Part shown: piece by piece, positions 26,490 to 35,716 of the stretch
How positions within the stretch are numbered: position 1 is the stretch's first letter
Layout: every line of letters starts with the position of its first letter
From: CAWJMF01 sp963843945
GTDB taxonomy: Bacteria; Vulcanimicrobiota; Vulcanimicrobiia; Vulcanimicrobiales; Vulcanimicrobiaceae
Reading direction: 5' to 3'
Assembly (NCBI GenBank): GCA_963843945.1
Contig: CAWJMF010000001.1
Location: 62,001-126,000, forward strand
DNA length: 64,000 bases
The notes under the pieces: model-generated
What the model was told of the DNA's origin: nothing
Database searches by the model: none
The model's input: the letters and a program-made list of their open reading frames with translations, nothing else
Program-made: the position numbers and the translations under genes

Positions 26490-26756
26490 CTACATCAATT
26501 TCATGCGAGCGTAGCGCAGCGCGTCGGACGGCAAGCCCAGGATGGTCGGCAGAAGCCCCGGCAGCGATTTTCGCTCGCTCTCGACGATTCGGCCGACCAT
26601 CTCGGGCATCTCCGCGGCGAGCGGTCCGTCGCCCGACATCGCGCGCATGCGGTCGTAGCGGCGAACGTCCGCAGCGACGCTGAAGGCGAAGCGCAGCGAA
26701 ACCAGCGCGCCGCCCGCCACTGCGAGCCCGGTCAGAAGTCGTGCGATCGGTTTCAC
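26490..26756 (-). CDS. hypothetical small membrane-anchored protein
   Basis: From GTG 26756 the product is 88 aa: an N-terminal membrane helix (LLTGLAVAGGALVSLRFAFSVAA, split by one Arg) followed by a charged, helical cytosolic tail. No family was recognised. The frame stays open to 26846, which would overlap the SRPBCC gene; I prefer the shorter form since it begins just before the membrane helix. It is downstream of the ArsR/SRPBCC pair and may share its transcript. Confidence 0.55.
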   Translation of the reverse strand: MKPIARLLTGLAVAGGALVSLRFAFSVAADVRRYDRMRAMSGDGPLAAEMPEMVGRIVESERKSLPGLLPTILGLPSDALRYARMKLM

Positions 26757-26797
26757 ATCTGACTGGTACCCATCCGACGGCGGTTCCACCGCCAAGC

Positions 26798-27271
26798 CTA
26801 CGCTGGATTCAGGCCCTTCGCAAAGCGCTCGAGGATGTACGTCCAAGCCCCGTCTTGTTCGTAGCGCTCGCGTTGCGCGTCCGCCGCCGCACCGTAGGCT
26901 TCGAGGTTGCGGTGTTCGAGCTCGATGCGCGTCCGATCCGGCCCTTCGGGGACGAAGCGGACCTCGACTTCGGTTTTAAGGTCCTCGTCGTAGCCCCAGT
27001 CGCAATTGATTTGCCAGGTGAGGACGAGTCGCGAAGGCCGCTCGTAGGCAAGCACGTAGCCGATGCCGTGCTCGTCGCCGTTCTTGTCGATGCCGTACCA
27101 GCGACCGCCCACGCGGGGCTCGACGATCGAGGCGCGCGCCGGAGCTTCGCCGATCGTATGCGTATCGAGCGGCCACCACGCCGTCATGTCGACGAACGTG
27201 TCGAAAGCTCGCTCCTGCGACGCGTCGACGACGATCGAGCGCTTGACGGAGACACCGGTCGTAGAGCTCAT
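26798..27271 (-). CDS. SRPBCC/AHSA1 family protein
   Basis: START-like helix-grip protein of 157 aa, AHSA1 type. The N-terminal VKRSIVVDASQERAFDTFVD and the middle GGRWYGIDKNGDEHGIGYVLAYE are characteristic. Such proteins bind hydrophobic ligands or act as small enzymes or co-chaperones. Its ATG overlaps the stop of the ArsR gene (ATGA), and ArsR-SRPBCC gene pairs are common, so it is very probably the regulated target. Confidence 0.87.
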   Translation of the reverse strand: MSSTTGVSVKRSIVVDASQERAFDTFVDMTAWWPLDTHTIGEAPARASIVEPRVGGRWYGIDKNGDEHGIGYVLAYERPSRLVLTWQINCDWGYDEDLKTEVEVRFVPEGPDRTRIELEHRNLEAYGAAADAQRERYEQDGAWTYILERFAKGLNPA

Positions 27272-27591
27272 CGTGAATCCTTCCCTTTCGGCGTTTCGGC
27301 GGCGCGTTTGAACGCGACGAGCGCGTCGCGCCAAAGCCGCTCCACCGAGGCGCGAACTTCGGCGATGCCCGAAGGATCGGCCGCGTAGATGCGGCGCGTG
27401 CCGTCGGTGCGGACCGTCAAGAGGCCCGCTTCCTTGAGAATCTTGAGATGTTGCGAAACCGCCGGACGGCTGATCGGAAACGTCTCGGCAAGCTCGCCGA
27501 CGGCTTGCGGCCGCCGCACGAGTTCTTCCAAGATATCGCGGCGCGTCGGATCGCCCAGCGCGTCCAGCTTCGCAGCTTGGTTCGTCTTCAC
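27268..27591 (-). CDS. ArsR-family transcription repressor
   Basis: Small winged-helix regulator of 107 aa. Residues 5-85 carry the ArsR pattern: LGDPTRRDILEELVRRPQAVGELAE, then the recognition helix ISRPAVSQHLKILKEAGLL and the wing RTDGTRRIYAADP. No metal-binding CxC motif is seen, so the signal is probably not a metal. GTG 27591 overlaps one of two palindromic operator copies, and the promoter places the transcript start at or next to the GTG, suggesting autoregulation from a leaderless mRNA. Co-translated with the SRPBCC gene. Confidence 0.9.
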   Translation of the reverse strand: MKTNQAAKLDALGDPTRRDILEELVRRPQAVGELAETFPISRPAVSQHLKILKEAGLLTVRTDGTRRIYAADPSGIAEVRASVERLWRDALVAFKRAAETPKGKDSR

Positions 27592-27628
27592 TTACCGTAA
27601 GTCTACACTTACGGTAAGTTTGTGTCAA
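27591..27628 (-). promoter_or_regulatory. ArsR promoter with two palindromic operators
   Basis: On the minus strand TTGACA (27623-27628), a 17-base spacer and TAGACT (27600-27605) form a strong sigma-70-type promoter. Two 11-base near-palindromes CTTACCGTAAG (27591-27601) and CTTACGGTAAG (27608-27618) are perfect reverse complements of each other, 17 bases apart centre to centre. They cover the spacer, the -10 and the start codon. Confidence 0.85.
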
Positions 27629-27644
27629 GGGTCGGCCGGACTGC

Positions 27645-29309
27645 TTAGGCCGGGAAGGCGCGCTCCAAGATCGCTGCGACGTCGACGCCGGCGGGCAGCG
27701 TTCCGAAGGAGCGGCCCCACTCGCCGCCGAGACGCGAACGGCAGAACGCATCGGCGACCGCGGGCGGGCTCTGTTGCACGACGATCGCCGCCGAGAGCAC
27801 CAGCGCCATCTGCTCGACGAGGTCGCGCGCTTGCGCTTCGGCGATTTCCGCTTCGCGCAACCGGCGTTCCAAGCGCGCGGCCGACGCGTCGAGGTGCGCG
27901 TTTCCTCCGGCCGCACGCGCGGTTTCGGCGAAGTAAGCTTCGAGGACTCCGGGCTCCTTGCGCATGGCGCGCAACACGTCGAGCGCGTTCACGTTGCCCG
28001 AGCCTTCCCAAATCGAGTTGAGCGGCGACTCGCGGAAGAGGCGCGGCATAATGCTCTCCTCGACGTAGCCGTTGCCGCCCAGGCACTCGAGTGCCTCCGC
28101 AGCGTGCGGCGCGGCCCGCTTGCAGATCCAGAATTTCGCGAGTGCGGTGCCGATACGCTTCATCGCCGCTTCGTGCGGATCGCCCTCAGCGCGATCGCAG
28201 GCGCGCGCCAAACGCATCGTCAACAGCGTCGCGGCTCCCGACTCGAGCGCCAAATCGGCTAGAACGTTCTGCATCAGCGGCTGCTCGCTCAAGAGTTTGC
28301 CGAACGCGCTGCGATGGCGCGCGTGATGGAGCGCTTGCACGAGCGCTTGCCGCATGCCCGAGGCGGCGCCCAGCGCGCAGTCGAGCCGGGTGAAGTTGAC
28401 CATCTCGACGATCGTCGGGACGCCGCGACCCTCTTCGCCGATGAGCCAGCCGGCCGTTCCGTCGAATTCGACTTCGGACGAAGCGTTGGAACGATTGCCG
28501 AGCTTGTCTTTGAGTCGCTGCAGCGCGAACGCATTGCGTTCGCCGTCCGGCAGGAAGCGCGGGACGAGAAAGCACGACAAGCCGCCCGGCGCTTGTGCCA
28601 AGACGAGAAACGCGTCGGACATCGGTGCGCTGCAAAACCACTTATGCCCGCTGAGCGAATACTCGGCGCCGGGTCCCGGCGCGCCGCGCGGAATCGCCCG
28701 CGTCGTGTTGGCCCGAACGTCCGAACCGCCTTGCTTCTCGGTCATCGCCATGCCGAAGATCGCGCTGCCTTTTTCGGGCGCCGGATGCAAGCGGCCGTCG
28801 TACGTACGGGCGTACACGAGCGGCTCCCAGAGACGCGCCAACTCGGGCTGGCGGCGCAGGACCGGCACCGCGGCGTGCGTCATCGAAATCGGACAGCCGT
28901 GCCCCGCATCGACTTGGCTCCAGACGAAGAACCCGGCCGCCCGCGCAACGTGCGCGCCGAGCCGGCTCGCACTCCAGGCCGATGAGTGCAGTCCGCTTCC
29001 GATCGCGACTTCCATCAGGCGATGGTATGACGGGTGATAGGAAACTTCGTCGATGCGATGGCCGAAGCGATCGAACGCGCGCAGCTCGGGCGGGAAGCGA
29101 TTCGCCTCGAAGCCCCACGCGATCGCCTCGGCGCTCCCGGCCCGGCGACCGAGTTCGCCAAGCTGCGGCTGCGCCCAATCCGCGCCGTTCGCGACGACCG
29201 CGCCCGCCAAGATCGGGTCTGCGGCGAAAACGTCGTAGCCGGCCAGCGGCGGCGGTTGATTGGTGACGTCGTGGGTGCGCGCCGCCTCGTCGCGCGTCAA
29301 CAAATCCAT
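27645..29309 (-). CDS. AidB-like acyl-CoA dehydrogenase
   Basis: FAD-dependent acyl-CoA dehydrogenase family protein of 554 aa, longer than the usual 380-400, as in the AidB branch. Visible motifs are FGMAMTEKQGGSDVRAN (flavin contact), SLSGHKWFCSAP, GWLIGEEGRGVPTIVEMVN and the C-terminal ECLGGNGYVEESIMPRLFRE with a following SIWEGSGN. E. coli AidB is induced by alkylation stress and binds DNA; whether this one does is unknown. I chose ATG 29309; the frame is open to 29477 but the added residues do not look like the family. Confidence 0.88.
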   Translation of the reverse strand: MDLLTRDEAARTHDVTNQPPPLAGYDVFAADPILAGAVVANGADWAQPQLGELGRRAGSAEAIAWGFEANRFPPELRAFDRFGHRIDEVSYHPSYHRLMEVAIGSGLHSSAWSASRLGAHVARAAGFFVWSQVDAGHGCPISMTHAAVPVLRRQPELARLWEPLVYARTYDGRLHPAPEKGSAIFGMAMTEKQGGSDVRANTTRAIPRGAPGPGAEYSLSGHKWFCSAPMSDAFLVLAQAPGGLSCFLVPRFLPDGERNAFALQRLKDKLGNRSNASSEVEFDGTAGWLIGEEGRGVPTIVEMVNFTRLDCALGAASGMRQALVQALHHARHRSAFGKLLSEQPLMQNVLADLALESGAATLLTMRLARACDRAEGDPHEAAMKRIGTALAKFWICKRAAPHAAEALECLGGNGYVEESIMPRLFRESPLNSIWEGSGNVNALDVLRAMRKEPGVLEAYFAETARAAGGNAHLDASAARLERRLREAEIAEAQARDLVEQMALVLSAAIVVQQSPPAVADAFCRSRLGGEWGRSFGTLPAGVDVAAILERAFPA

Positions 29310-29475
29310 GGCGCCGTTCTTCCGCGCGCGCGGCGCGCCACCCGTCGGAGCAGGTGCCGCGTCCTCATCGGCCAGGTCGGCTTTTCGGACGTTTGTTAAA
29401 TACCCCACAAATGCAATAGAAAAGCAACCAGACCCGGAATGCTCTGCGCAACCTTCCAGACTTGCGAGGTAACAC

Positions 29476-30207
29476 ATGAACCGAGGCCACGCGCCGCTAG
29501 CCTTCCTGGCGGCATTTGCTCTGACGCTCGCGCCGGCAGCGCAGGCCGCGGCGCCGGCCGGCGCGGGTCCCTATCCCGCGATGGCGCCGCTCGAGAGCTA
29601 TCTGATGACGCCGAGCGCGGAGGTCGCTCTCGCGCAAAGCGCCGCACCGGCACGCATCTCGCGCGACGCTACGGTCCTGATCCTCGGCCGGGCGGGTTAC
29701 CAGACCGCCGCGAAAGGCTCGAACGGCTTCACGTGTCTGGTCGAGCGAGCTTGGATGTCGCCCTTCGACTCGCCGGAGTTCTGGAATCCGAAGATGCGCG
29801 GGCCGATCTGCTACAACCCGCCGGCTTCGCGCACCGTCCTGCTCTATACGCTCAACCGGACGGAGCTGGTTCTGCACGGCGTCTCCAAGGCACAGATGAT
29901 CGCGCGGATCGACGCGGATTTCGCTTCGAAGAAATTGCCGCTCCCGGAAGCCGGATCGATGTCCTTCATGATGTCGAAGAACGGCAACCTCGGGGATGGC
30001 GTCGGCGCGTGGCATCCGCATCTGATGTTCCACGCACCAAAAGCCGATGGGGCGCACGATGGCGCGAGCTGGGGCGCAGACCTGCCGGGCTCGCCGGTCA
30101 TCTTGGACACGTCGAACCGCGTCGTCCCCGAACCCGAGACCATCTTCATGGTGACGGTCGCCCATTGGTCGGACGGAACGCCGGCACGGCCGGCGACCCG
30201 AATGTAG
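29476..30207 (+). CDS. hypothetical exported protein
   Basis: Protein of 243 aa with a clear signal peptide (residues 1-24, cleavage near AQA-AA) and no membrane anchor, so probably periplasmic or secreted. The rest contains GSNGFTCLVERAW, MRGPICYNPPASRT, GSMSFMMSKNGNLGDGVGAWHPHLMFHAP and PETIFMVTVAHWSDGT, which look like a conserved uncharacterised family; two cysteines may form a disulfide. ATG 29476 has GAGGT 6 bases upstream. It is convergent with the LuxR/ATPase regulator. Confidence 0.8.
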   Translation: MNRGHAPLAFLAAFALTLAPAAQAAAPAGAGPYPAMAPLESYLMTPSAEVALAQSAAPARISRDATVLILGRAGYQTAAKGSNGFTCLVERAWMSPFDSPEFWNPKMRGPICYNPPASRTVLLYTLNRTELVLHGVSKAQMIARIDADFASKKLPLPEAGSMSFMMSKNGNLGDGVGAWHPHLMFHAPKADGAHDGASWGADLPGSPVILDTSNRVVPEPETIFMVTVAHWSDGTPARPATRM

Positions 30208-30213
30208 CGGAGC

Positions 30214-32643
30214 TCAGTACAGGCGTCGCGCCGTCCGCATCGCCTCCTCGTCGCTCATGCTCGCTGCCGCAGCCATCAGCGTGGCGACTTCCTTCGGACC
30301 GAGTTCCGCGCCGAGCGCCCCGACGGACCGCTCGTACTCTTGCGATTCGGTATATTCGCGCATGACGCCGAGCTGCGCGAGCCGGGTGTCGATACATCCC
30401 AAAAGACGGGCAGCCAGGCGCGCGCGCGCGGTTTCGATACCGTCGCCGCGCGGCCGCAGCGCCGCGATCGCCGCGAGGTGCTGCGCGCTGAGTGCCGCGT
30501 GATAGTCGAGTCCTCCCGCCGCATAGGCCAATTCGAAGGCTTCTCGTGCGGAAGCACGCGCATCGTCGTAGAGATCCAGTGCGATTTCGTAGGCGGCTTT
30601 ATTCAGGAGGCCGATCACGATGCTCAGCGGCGCGTTCAAGCCGCGATGGAAGACCAGCGATTCTTTGCAGAGCCGCAACGCCGCTCGCACGTTTCCGCTC
30701 TGAAACTCGATCTCGGCGAGGTTTCCGGCGGTTCGCACCGCTGCATCTTCCGCGCCGAGCTCTTGCCAGAATCCGAGACCCTCTTGGTAAAACGCTCGCG
30801 CGCCGTCGCGGTCGCCGACGCGGAGCCGGACGTTGCCAAGCGCCGAAAGGGCGCGAGCCAGCAGCCGCGGGTGGCCGAGCCGACGTCCGACCGCGAGGGC
30901 TTCGTTGAGTGCAGCCTCGCTCTCCGCGATCCGATCGGATAGAATCAACCCTTGGCCGACGAGCAGATGCGCAAACCCGATCCCCGCTTCGTCGCCGAGT
31001 TCGCGATACAGTACGAGGCAGCGCTGCGCCGAACGCAAGGTCAGATCCGGATCGACGAGCGCGACCGCGAGCGTTGCCCTCCCGCGCTCGAGTCGCGCGG
31101 CTAACTCTGCCGGGGTTCTTTCATCGCACAACGCGAGGCCCCGTTCGACCGAGCGCAGGCCCTCGGTCGGCGCGATCAGCGCGAAAAGGGGCAACATCGC
31201 AGCGGCCAATCGCTGCCCCAGCTCGGGCTCGCCGTGCGCGCCGAAAGCCCAGGCGAGCGCGGCCCTCCAATTCGCGAGCTCGGGGAGCGCTCGCTCCAGC
31301 CAAGTGCGCTCGGACTCGAAATCCCTCGTGACGTGAAGCCGCTCTGCCAACTCGACCTGCGCGACGGCGTGCTTTCGCAGGGCTCCGCCCTCGTCGCCGC
31401 GCTCGGCGAGCTTTTCGCGTGCATACGCGCGCGTCGACTCCGCCATCTGATATCGAGCGGCATCGACGTCGGCGGCGAGCAGCGACTTGTCGACGAGCGA
31501 GTAGATCGCAGGCGGCGCGTCCGCTTCGTCGTCGCCCGAACAGACCGCGATCGCCATATCGAGCGTGAAGCCGCCGGCAAAAACCGAAAGGCGCTCGAAG
31601 GCGCGCCGTTCGCGCTCGGGCAACAACTCGTAGCTCCAGTCGATCAAGGCTCGCATCGTTTGCTGGCGCGGAAGCGCCGTCCGCAAGCCGCCGGTGAGGA
31701 CGCTGAAACGACGGTCGAGACTACGCGCCAGCGTCTGGAGGTCCATCACGTCGAGTCGCCCGGCCGCAAGCTCGAGCGCGAGCGGGATGCCGTCGAGCCG
31801 GCGGCAGACCTCGGCCACCAGCGGCGTGTTTTCGTCCGAGAGCACGAAGCCCGGCTGCGTGAATAGCGCGCGTTCCGTAAATAACGCAACGGCATCGTAG
31901 GCCAGCGCATCTTCGACTCGTAGGCGAGCGCCCGCCTCGAGCTCCGGGAAGCGCAGGGAAGGCAAACGATAACTTCGTTCGCCTCCGACTTTGAGCGCTT
32001 CGCGGCTGGTCGCGAGGATGCGAACCCCTGGACACTGGCCGAGCAGCGCATCGGCGGCGCGCGCCACGGCGTCGATGAGGTGCTCGCATTCGTCGAGGAC
32101 GAGCACCATCGTTTGCCGTTTGAGGCGTGCGACGAGCGCGCTCAGCGGTTCGGCGCGCGATGGGGCTGCGAAGCCGAGCGTGCGCGCGATCCTCGCGGCG
32201 ACGGATTCGGGATCGGTGAGCGGGGCCAACTCGACGAGCCACACGCCGTCCGGCTGCGCGTCGAGCATGAGGCGAGCGACGTGCAGGGCGATGCGCGTTT
32301 TTCCCACCCCGCCCGCACCCGTTACGGTCACTAAACGTTCGCTCGCAAGGAGGCCGGCGATGAGCGCCGCCTCGGCGCTGCGTCCGACGAGCCGGTTGAG
32401 TTCCGGCGGTACGTTCGTCCGCGTCCGTTCGGGCGCCGCGGAGGCGAACGTGGGACTCAAGACGGTCGCCGCGAGCGCGGTACGCGACCGGACCCCGAGC
32501 TTGTTGAAGAGCGCCGCGATGTGGGTCTCGATCGTGCGGTCGCTCAGATGCAACAGGTCGCCGATCTCGCGGTTCGTGCGTCCGCCCGCGACCAGCTCCG
32601 CGATCTCGCGCTGCCGATTCGAAAGGTCGCGCCCACCGTTCAC
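30214..32643 (-). CDS. LuxR-type HTH / NB-ARC-like ATPase / TPR regulator
   Basis: Large signal-integrating regulator of 809 aa. A LuxR/FixJ-type HTH is at the N-terminus (about 5-65, LSNRQREIAELVAGGRTNREI and TIETHIAALFNKLGV). A STAND ATPase follows (about 85-400) with Walker A VTGAGGVGKTR and Walker B MVLVLDECEH, then TPR-like repeats to the C-terminus. In most LAL regulators the HTH is C-terminal, so the order is reversed. GTG 32643 follows the ICMT-like gene by 8 bases on the same strand, and that gene may be in its transcript. Ligand unknown. Confidence 0.88.
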   Translation of the reverse strand: MNGGRDLSNRQREIAELVAGGRTNREIGDLLHLSDRTIETHIAALFNKLGVRSRTALAATVLSPTFASAAPERTRTNVPPELNRLVGRSAEAALIAGLLASERLVTVTGAGGVGKTRIALHVARLMLDAQPDGVWLVELAPLTDPESVAARIARTLGFAAPSRAEPLSALVARLKRQTMVLVLDECEHLIDAVARAADALLGQCPGVRILATSREALKVGGERSYRLPSLRFPELEAGARLRVEDALAYDAVALFTERALFTQPGFVLSDENTPLVAEVCRRLDGIPLALELAAGRLDVMDLQTLARSLDRRFSVLTGGLRTALPRQQTMRALIDWSYELLPERERRAFERLSVFAGGFTLDMAIAVCSGDDEADAPPAIYSLVDKSLLAADVDAARYQMAESTRAYAREKLAERGDEGGALRKHAVAQVELAERLHVTRDFESERTWLERALPELANWRAALAWAFGAHGEPELGQRLAAAMLPLFALIAPTEGLRSVERGLALCDERTPAELAARLERGRATLAVALVDPDLTLRSAQRCLVLYRELGDEAGIGFAHLLVGQGLILSDRIAESEAALNEALAVGRRLGHPRLLARALSALGNVRLRVGDRDGARAFYQEGLGFWQELGAEDAAVRTAGNLAEIEFQSGNVRAALRLCKESLVFHRGLNAPLSIVIGLLNKAAYEIALDLYDDARASAREAFELAYAAGGLDYHAALSAQHLAAIAALRPRGDGIETARARLAARLLGCIDTRLAQLGVMREYTESQEYERSVGALGAELGPKEVATLMAAAASMSDEEAMRTARRLY

Positions 32644-32651
32644 CGGCGCAT

Positions 32652-33329
32652 CTACCAGACGTACGGCACGAGCCGGTAGCGAACGCGCCGGGCGTACTCC
32701 GCGTAGCCGCTCAGGCTTTCGCGCAGGAACCGTTCTTCATCGAGAATGCGCACGACCAGGAGCAGCGTTAAAGCGAAGACCGCGACGAGCGCCCAATACG
32801 AGCCAAGCGCAAGCGGGGTACCGTAGAGCAGAACCAGCGCGCCGGCATACATCGGATGGCGCAGGCGTGCGTAGGGGCCGCTGGCAACGATCCGCTGGTT
32901 TACGAAAACGTCGATCGTCCCCGCGGCGAACGAGTTCTCCCGGAACGCGACGAACACGAGCGCGAACCCGATGGCGACCACGAGCAAACCGGCCGCCTCG
33001 AGAGCCGGCGGGAGGTGCGACCAGCCGAAACGATAGTCGTTCGCGGCAATCCCGAAGATGCTCGCAAACGCGCAGGCTGCGAGCACCTGCAGAACCTTCT
33101 GCTGCGGACGCCGCTCGGCGACGAAGCCAGCCTCGACGCGACGCTCGAGCAGCGCGGGGTCGTTCCGCAGCAAGTACGCCGTGATGAGGACGACCGCCGT
33201 GGCGAAGAGCGCGAGGTACGCCCAAGCCTGCGGGTAGTCGAACGTGCGCGCGGGCAAAAAGAGCAAAATTGCGAGAACGGCGAGCAACTGAAGCGCGCCG
33301 AGCGCCGCCTTTACCGCGAGCGAGCTCAC
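32652..33329 (-). CDS. isoprenylcysteine methyltransferase-like membrane protein
   Basis: Integral membrane protein of 225 aa with about five to six helices. The C-terminal part has the ICMT/PEMT signature VASGPYARLRHPMYAGALVLLYG followed by LDEERFLRESLSGYAEYARRVRYRLVP, which forms the S-adenosylmethionine site in this superfamily. Bacterial members methylate small lipids or unknown acceptors; prenylated proteins are not expected. The start is GTG 33329. It lies immediately upstream of the LuxR/ATPase regulator. Confidence 0.85.
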   Translation of the reverse strand: MSSLAVKAALGALQLLAVLAILLFLPARTFDYPQAWAYLALFATAVVLITAYLLRNDPALLERRVEAGFVAERRPQQKVLQVLAACAFASIFGIAANDYRFGWSHLPPALEAAGLLVVAIGFALVFVAFRENSFAAGTIDVFVNQRIVASGPYARLRHPMYAGALVLLYGTPLALGSYWALVAVFALTLLLVVRILDEERFLRESLSGYAEYARRVRYRLVPYVW

Positions 33330-33388
33330 GCCGTCGCTTTACACGCGCCGCAGGCTGACTCCCCGCGAAGCGCAGCGAAGGCGCCTGC

Positions 33389-34411
33389 ATGCAATCCGCA
33401 CGCACGAACCACGAAATACGCCTGGTCTCACGCCCTACCGGCTGGCCGACGCTCGACAACTTCGCGCTGGTCGAGACTACGATCGGGGAGCCCGGCCCCG
33501 GCGAGGCGCTGGTGCGCATCACGCACATGTCGGTCGATCCGTACATGCGCGGGCGCATGTCGGAAGCGCGTTCGTACGTTCCACCCTTTAAGCTCAACGA
33601 GGTCATGACGGGCGGCGCGGTCGGCTTCGTGATCGAGAGCAACGACCCGTCCCTTCCGGTCGGTCAGTGGGTCGAATCGGACGTGCTCGGCTGGCGCGAA
33701 TACGGAATCGCGCCAGCTTCCGCCCTCCACAAAATCAGCACCGACATCGCCCCGCCCAGTGCGTTCCTCGGCATCCTCGGAATGCCGGGTCTGACCGCCT
33801 GGGCCGGCCTCTTTGAGATTGGCAACCTCAAAGCGGGCGACACGATCTTCATTTCGTCGGCGGGGGGCGCGGTCGGGAGCATCGCCGGACAGCTGGCGAA
33901 GATTCACGGCGCGCGCACGATCGGGAGCGTCGGCACGCCCGAGAAGGCGCGCTACATCAAAGACGAGTTTGGCTACGACGAGGCTTTCGACTATCACGAC
34001 GACGTCGTCAAGAGCCTGCGCGCGGCCGCGCCCGACGGCATCGACGTGTACTTCGACAACGTTGGCGGCGAACAGCTCCAAGCGGCACTCGGTTCGCTCA
34101 AAGATTTCGGGCGCATCATCGCTTGCGGCATGATCGCGCAGTACAACGAACTGCTGCCCGGTCCGGTGAACCTGCCCAACGTCGTTCGCAAACGTCTGCG
34201 GATGCAAGGCTTCATCGTGAGCGATCATCGCCCGAGTGCGCCGAAATTCGTCTCGGAAGTGGTAGCGCTGCTGCGGGCGGGGAAGATCAAATACCGTGAA
34301 ACGATCGTCGAGGGTCTGGCCAACGCACCGCAAGCGCTCATCGATCTCTTCGCCGGACACCACACCGGCAAACTCATCGTCCGCGTCGCGCCCGAAAACA
34401 CCGCGCCCTAA
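33389..34411 (+). CDS. NADPH-dependent 2-alkenal/quinone reductase-like MDR protein
   Basis: Zinc-free medium-chain reductase of 340 aa, CurA/leukotriene-B4-dehydrogenase subgroup. Features are the N-terminal THMSVDPYMRGRM, LGMPGLTAWAGLFEIG, the nucleotide site FISSAGGAVGSIAGQLAKI and YFDNVGGEQLQAAL. These enzymes reduce activated double bonds with NADPH. The start is ATG 33389. It is followed after 9 bases by an FAD monooxygenase-like gene and is probably co-transcribed with it. Confidence 0.93.
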   Translation: MQSARTNHEIRLVSRPTGWPTLDNFALVETTIGEPGPGEALVRITHMSVDPYMRGRMSEARSYVPPFKLNEVMTGGAVGFVIESNDPSLPVGQWVESDVLGWREYGIAPASALHKISTDIAPPSAFLGILGMPGLTAWAGLFEIGNLKAGDTIFISSAGGAVGSIAGQLAKIHGARTIGSVGTPEKARYIKDEFGYDEAFDYHDDVVKSLRAAAPDGIDVYFDNVGGEQLQAALGSLKDFGRIIACGMIAQYNELLPGPVNLPNVVRKRLRMQGFIVSDHRPSAPKFVSEVVALLRAGKIKYRETIVEGLANAPQALIDLFAGHHTGKLIVRVAPENTAP

Positions 34412-34420
34412 GAGCGCGGC

Positions 34421-35656
34421 GTGACGGCCGAACGTTCGCTGCGGGCGCGCTGCTGCGTTGCCGGCGGCGGGCCGGCCGGCGTCATGGCCGGCTACTTACT
34501 GGCGCGCGCCGGCATCGACGTCCTCGTGCTGGAGAAGCACGCCGATTTCTTCCGCGACTTTCGCGGCGACACGATCCACCCCTCGACCCTGCGCATCATG
34601 GACGAGCTCGGCTTGCTCGACGAGTTCCTCAAGGTGCCGCACAACGAAGTGCGCGAGATACGCGCACGCTTCGGCGAAACGGTGATTCCGATCGGCGACT
34701 TTAGCCACGTGCCGGGACGATCGAAGTTCTTAGCGCTGATGCCGCAATGGGACTTTCTCGACTTTCTGGCCGAACGCGGGCGGCAGTTGCCGACCTTTCG
34801 ATTGATGATGAATGCCGAGGCGACCGACCTCGTTCGCAGCGATGGGCGCGTGTCGGGCGTAGCGGTACGGACTCCCGACGGACCGGTCGTGGTGAATGCG
34901 GACCTCGTCATCGCGGCCGACGGCCGTCATTCGGTACTGCGCGAGCGCGCGGGCCTCACCGTGCTGGACATCGGTGCGCCGATCGACGTGCTTTGGATGC
35001 GCTTCTCGCGCCGCCCCGACGACCCGGATCAAGTTTTCGGCAGCCTCGCACCCGGGGGATTTCTCGTGATGCTCGATCGCGGCGACTACTTCCAATGCGC
35101 GCTGGTCATTCGGAAGGACGGCTACGACGAGGTGCGCGCGGACGGTCTCCCCAACCTTGCCGCCCGCATCACGCGGCTCGCGCCGTTCCTTGCCGATCGC
35201 GTCGGCGAACTCGAGAGCTGGGATCAGATCAAGCTGTTGTGCGTGACCATCGACCGCCTCAAGGCCTGGTCCGAGCCGGGACTCCTGTGCATCGGCGACG
35301 CCGCGCACGCGATGTCGCCGGTCGGCGGTGTCGGCATCAATCTCGCCATCCAAGACGCGGTCGCCGCCGCGAACGCGCTCGCCGCCCCCCTGCGCGAAGG
35401 TCCGGTCGACCCGCGCGTGCTGGCCGGCGTGCAACGCCGCCGCGAGTTCCCGACGCGCTTCATCCAAAGCTTGCAAGTTTTCATTCAGAAGCGCGTCTTG
35501 GGCCCCGTGCTCGCGGCCCAGGGACCGATCCGGCCGCCGGCGCTCGTCCGGCTCGTCGGCGCCGTGCGGCCGCTCCGCTGGATTCCCGCGTACGTCATCG
35601 GCATCGGCCCGCGCCCCGAGGACGTTCGCTCGCCCGAGGTCGTGCGCGCGGGATAG
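34421..35656 (+). CDS. FAD-dependent aromatic hydroxylase-like oxidoreductase
   Basis: Class A flavoprotein monooxygenase-like protein of 411 aa. It has the N-terminal CCVAGGGPAGVMAGYLLARAG, the middle VIAADGRHSVLRERAG (DG motif) and C-terminal LLCIGDAAHAMSPVGGVGINLA. This is the UbiH/p-hydroxybenzoate hydroxylase superfamily; the substrate cannot be told. The GTG 34421 start lies 9 bases after the upstream reductase gene, suggesting joint action on an unsaturated or aromatic compound. Confidence 0.92.
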   Translation: MTAERSLRARCCVAGGGPAGVMAGYLLARAGIDVLVLEKHADFFRDFRGDTIHPSTLRIMDELGLLDEFLKVPHNEVREIRARFGETVIPIGDFSHVPGRSKFLALMPQWDFLDFLAERGRQLPTFRLMMNAEATDLVRSDGRVSGVAVRTPDGPVVVNADLVIAADGRHSVLRERAGLTVLDIGAPIDVLWMRFSRRPDDPDQVFGSLAPGGFLVMLDRGDYFQCALVIRKDGYDEVRADGLPNLAARITRLAPFLADRVGELESWDQIKLLCVTIDRLKAWSEPGLLCIGDAAHAMSPVGGVGINLAIQDAVAAANALAAPLREGPVDPRVLAGVQRRREFPTRFIQSLQVFIQKRVLGPVLAAQGPIRPPALVRLVGAVRPLRWIPAYVIGIGPRPEDVRSPEVVRAG

Positions 35657-35716
35657 CAGCCGCGAAGCGCGCAATGCTACTGCCGGTGCGTGCGACGCAT
35701 CGGATCGGAGCGTGCA

